Positions 11,243 through 13,976 of a stretch of 13,976 nt of DNA are shown here, one piece after another. The number at the start of each line of letters is the position of its first letter. Position 1 is the first letter of the stretch. The position numbers and the translations under genes are program-made. A model generated the notes under the pieces. That model was not told the DNA's origin. It saw only the letters and a program-made list of their open reading frames with translations, and did not search any database. The stretch lies in assembly GCA_964481705.1 (NCBI GenBank), contig CAYZUC010000075.1, positions 1 through 13,976 of the forward strand, in the 5' to 3' direction. Source of the DNA: CAYZUC01 sp964481705. Lineage in GTDB: Bacteria > Bacillota > Clostridia > Lachnospirales > Lachnospiraceae.

Positions 11243-13976
11243 ATGAAATTGAAAAGTAGGAAGCTAACGAAGGTAATCAGTTATCTGCTAACAGCAGCAA
11301 TGGTAGTGGGAGGAATCAGCCTGTCACCATTTGCCACAGTGGAAGTAAGAGCAGATGCACCGGCAGTAAAGAGTGTGAATTTGGGAACGGATGTACTTGG
11401 CATAAATGTAAATGAATCAAATGCCGCAACCGTATATTACGGAACATATCCTGAAAATGCTGCTGGAACACAGGATGCACCAATCGCTTGGAGAGTGATT
11501 GGATATCTTGGAGATGGAGTTCCTTTTGGTAGCGGTGCAGTCTTACTGGCAGCAGGTGGTGTGTTTGCTGATCAAAAGTTTGATGGTCGTAATTCTGGAT
11601 ATACCAATCATTATTTTGATGCTCCTTCGCGTAGTAGTAACCTGAAGATAAAAATGGAATCCATTGCCGATAAATTGACATCAACAGAGGCATCCGCAAT
11701 CTCTGTAAGAACACTTGACGATATTGCAGGGGATACAGTAAATAATGCAGTGATGTGGCCATTATCAGAATCAGAGGCAGAGGATATTAATCGTAATATA
11801 AGTGGAATAGGGAGCATGAATTCGACTTGGTGGCTTCGTTCGCCTGGACAAGATGATATTGATGCGGCTTACATAGATGAAGGTGGTGTCATCATAGCAG
11901 GAGGCTCCCATGTCAATAGTCCCCGAATGGTGCGTCCTGCTTTTTGTTTGAATATATCAAAGGTCCTTTTTACATCTACCACCGAAGTGAGCAAATCCTC
12001 AACCTTTGAAACCACCTCTGACAGTAGTACAAACTCGTGGAATCTGACATTGCAGGCTGGTGATGGATTTATGGCAGAACGAAAGAGCGGTGAAATAGGA
12101 AATATACCCGCAGGAAGCAGTCTGACTGTGCATGTGTCCAATCCGGGAACACCAGAGGATAATTCGGGAGTTTCCTTTAACCAGATTTCCGCTATGCTTG
12201 TAAAATCGGACGGAGAAGATACAGGAACCGTCGTTGCTTATGGAAAAATTGCGGATAACGTACCGGAGAATGGAAATATTCCGGTTATGATTCCCGACAC
12301 AGGTGTTACGGATGGTAATTATCAGTTGAAGGTCTTTGCAGAGAGGGTTTATTCATCTGCTGGCACGGAATTGACTGATTATGCTACCAACATGGCTGAT
12401 ATTCCGATAAGAGTAGGAATTGCAGAGTATACCTATAACACCCCTTCCGCAAATACAACCAATGGGATTACCGCATCGGTATCCTACAACAAACCAAGCC
12501 CTCAGGTGAGTGCAAATGAGATTACGGCAACAGTTACTCTATCCGGTGTGGCAAATGCAGATGGCACACATACCATTGGTCTGTCCAGCAACAAGGTATC
12601 CATTTTGGCAGCACAGGATACCACCTGCCATGTGAATACAGGTGAGGCGGTGAACAAGACCATGAGCTTTACCTTCACACTTGGGGAAGGGGATGTGGAT
12701 GATATTACTTTGACAAACTCCTATGTACAGGATGCTTCTATGGAGTGTACGGTATCCTTTGACAGCTGTGGAGGAAGCAGCGTTACGCCTATTACCTGTC
12801 AGGTAAATGATTTTATCAATACCTCAGATAAAATTCCGATAAAGGAAGGCTATATCTTCGATGGCTGGTACAAGGACGCAGAGTGTACCAGACGATGGAG
12901 GGACGAAATAGATACCGTCACCGAAAGCAGGACTCTTTATGCCGGCTATTCTCAGATACAGGATGGGCTGTGGGTAGCAAAAGTTGATGTACATACGTAT
13001 ACCGGAAGTGCTATCAAGCCAGAGATATCCGTTTATTATGGTGAGAGGAAGCTGAAGCAAAATCGTGATTATAAATTATCCTACAAAAACAATGTGAATG
13101 TCTATACGGGCACGAATGAGAAGAAAAAGCCATGTATTGTTGTAAAGGGAATTGGTATCTATAAACTGAGTGGAACCACCACTATTCCATTTACGATTGA
13201 GCCCAAAAGTCTGTCTGATCGTGAGATTATCATAGACGATTTGTATCGAAACACGACTGGAAAAGAACAAAAGCTGATTCCAATCATCCGTTATGGAAAG
13301 AAGAAACTCAAGTACAACAAGCAGGAAGCAAAGAGCAGCTATACAGTAGCTTATTCCGGAGGCGACTATAAAAGTGCCGGCGAATACACCATCACGGTGA
13401 CCGGAAAAAGGAACTATACGGGAAGCAGGACCTGTAAGCTCACCCTGACGGATAAAAAATTATTATCGAAAACAGCCGTCAAGATCACGAAGAACATGGA
13501 ATACAAGTCAGGTGCACCCGTCGTACCGACTACACTCGCTTTAAAGATGGGAAAAGATATTTTGCAGGAGAACACCGATTACACCGTGTCTTATCAGGAC
13601 AACACAGAGATAGGAACTGCAACTGCCATCCTCACAGGAATGGGAGAGTATGCAGGTGTGAAGAAGGTGACCTATCAGATCACAGGAAAGCGGCTTGGAA
13701 GGGTAACTGTGAACGGAATCCATTCCATGAACTATACCGGAAGCCCTGTTGAGCTGGCTTGCAGTCTGAATGACCATGGCTCAACGCTGACAGCCGGAGC
13801 AGATTATACCGTTAGCTATCGGAACAATATCGATGCGGGAAAAGGCGTTATCATCTTAACCGGAAAAGGAAAGTATACCGGAACCGTGAAGAAGACCTTC
13901 CGCATCATACCTTATGACCTGAAGGAGAATAAGGAACAGTATTTTGAGCCGGACACCTCCAACATCTCTGTTTCAC
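11243..13976 (+). CDS. Large secreted repeat protein, 3'-truncated
   Basis: An open frame of 911 codons from ATG 11243 reaches the window end without a stop. Residues 1-37 are a signal peptide (KLKSRKLTK, hydrophobic LLTAAMVVGG, cleavage after VRA). Residues about 60-243 resemble DUF6273 of Lachnospiraceae surface proteins (YYGTYPE at 64, WWLRSP at 196, VRPAFCL at 230). Residues 244-500 look like beta-sandwich segments. Residues about 502-570 are an InlB B-repeat/Listeria-Bacteroides repeat (VSFDSCGGS, GYIFDGWY, TLYAGY). Four Ig-like repeats of 70-86 residues follow (starts near 574, 660, 744, 821), with cores like DYTVSYRNN, then LTGKGKYTGTVKKTF. Anchor or enzyme domains may lie beyond the window. 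GGAGG is only three bases before ATG; TTG 11249 is an alternative. Probable adhesion or cell-surface role, inferred. Confidence 0.93.
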   Translation, partial: MKLKSRKLTKVISYLLTAAMVVGGISLSPFATVEVRADAPAVKSVNLGTDVLGINVNESNAATVYYGTYPENAAGTQDAPIAWRVIGYLGDGVPFGSGAVLLAAGGVFADQKFDGRNSGYTNHYFDAPSRSSNLKIKMESIADKLTSTEASAISVRTLDDIAGDTVNNAVMWPLSESEAEDINRNISGIGSMNSTWWLRSPGQDDIDAAYIDEGGVIIAGGSHVNSPRMVRPAFCLNISKVLFTSTTEVSKSSTFETTSDSSTNSWNLTLQAGDGFMAERKSGEIGNIPAGSSLTVHVSNPGTPEDNSGVSFNQISAMLVKSDGEDTGTVVAYGKIADNVPENGNIPVMIPDTGVTDGNYQLKVFAERVYSSAGTELTDYATNMADIPIRVGIAEYTYNTPSANTTNGITASVSYNKPSPQVSANEITATVTLSGVANADGTHTIGLSSNKVSILAAQDTTCHVNTGEAVNKTMSFTFTLGEGDVDDITLTNSYVQDASMECTVSFDSCGGSSVTPITCQVNDFINTSDKIPIKEGYIFDGWYKDAECTRRWRDEIDTVTESRTLYAGYSQIQDGLWVAKVDVHTYTGSAIKPEISVYYGERKLKQNRDYKLSYKNNVNVYTGTNEKKKPCIVVKGIGIYKLSGTTTIPFTIEPKSLSDREIIIDDLYRNTTGKEQKLIPIIRYGKKKLKYNKQEAKSSYTVAYSGGDYKSAGEYTITVTGKRNYTGSRTCKLTLTDKKLLSKTAVKITKNMEYKSGAPVVPTTLALKMGKDILQENTDYTVSYQDNTEIGTATAILTGMGEYAGVKKVTYQITGKRLGRVTVNGIHSMNYTGSPVELACSLNDHGSTLTAGADYTVSYRNNIDAGKGVIILTGKGKYTGTVKKTFRIIPYDLKENKEQYFEPDTSNISVS

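Noticed and set aside
11316..12141. Minus-strand frames of 68-148 codons under the surface-protein gene
   Set aside because: The + strand carries a continuous frame with signal peptide and recognised domains; the minus frames are low-complexity shadows rich in Leu and His.
12824..13777. Minus-strand frames of 64-78 codons under the Ig-like repeats
   Set aside because: They are antisense to repeated coding sequence and show no ribosome sites or motifs.
1..13976. tRNA, rRNA, CRISPR array, insertion sequence or prophage
   Set aside because: None was recognised on reading both strands; short repeats found are palindromes or operators, not regularly spaced arrays.

Overview
The window looks like a chromosomal segment from a low-to-medium GC Clostridia, most likely Lachnospiraceae-like. 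This is inferred from AT-rich codon use, strong AGGAGG-type ribosome binding sites, sigma-A type promoters, typical Firmicutes families, and a large secreted protein with a DUF6273-like head and Ig-like repeats. No rRNA, tRNA, CRISPR array, integrase or transposase was seen, so the species cannot be named.

Layout. (1) 1-719: the 3' part of a RhuM-Fic/Doc fusion, a toxin-like accessory gene cut by the window edge. (2) 720-1053: a gap with two possible gene fragments. (3) 1054-3214: an AraC regulator, a transglutaminase-like protein and a PAP2 phosphatase, all on +; the last gene ends inside a long palindromic repeat-like element (3170-3234). (4) 3260-4702: a maltose/galactoside-type O-acetyltransferase and a Cof-type HAD phosphatase, closed by a clear terminator. 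(5) 4829-5716: an unrecognised multi-pass membrane protein, convergent with a methyl-accepting chemotaxis protein (5787-7475, minus). (6) 7705-10144: a TetR-led redox cluster: TetR regulator, a four-helix membrane protein with two histidine pairs and an FMN-binding domain, a flavodoxin, and a flavin reductase-rubredoxin fusion (Hrb-like). (7) 10151-11136: a second flavodoxin-like protein (minus) divergent from a HxlR/YodB-type regulator with cysteines placed like a thiol redox switch. (8) 11243 to the window end: an open frame of at least 911 codons for a secreted repeat protein whose 3' end lies outside.

How it may work together. The central theme is flavin and thiol redox biology. The TetR operon has every piece of a short electron path: a soluble flavin reductase-rubredoxin, a flavodoxin, and a membrane diheme-like/FMN protein whose charge pattern puts the flavin domain outside the cell. 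The neighbouring HxlR-flavodoxin pair looks like a quinone/electrophile or disulfide stress unit. These roles are inferences from domains and gene order. The most useful leads are the redox operon, its promoter-embedded palindrome, the HxlR intergenic repeats, and the palindromic element that supplies the end of the PAP2 gene.
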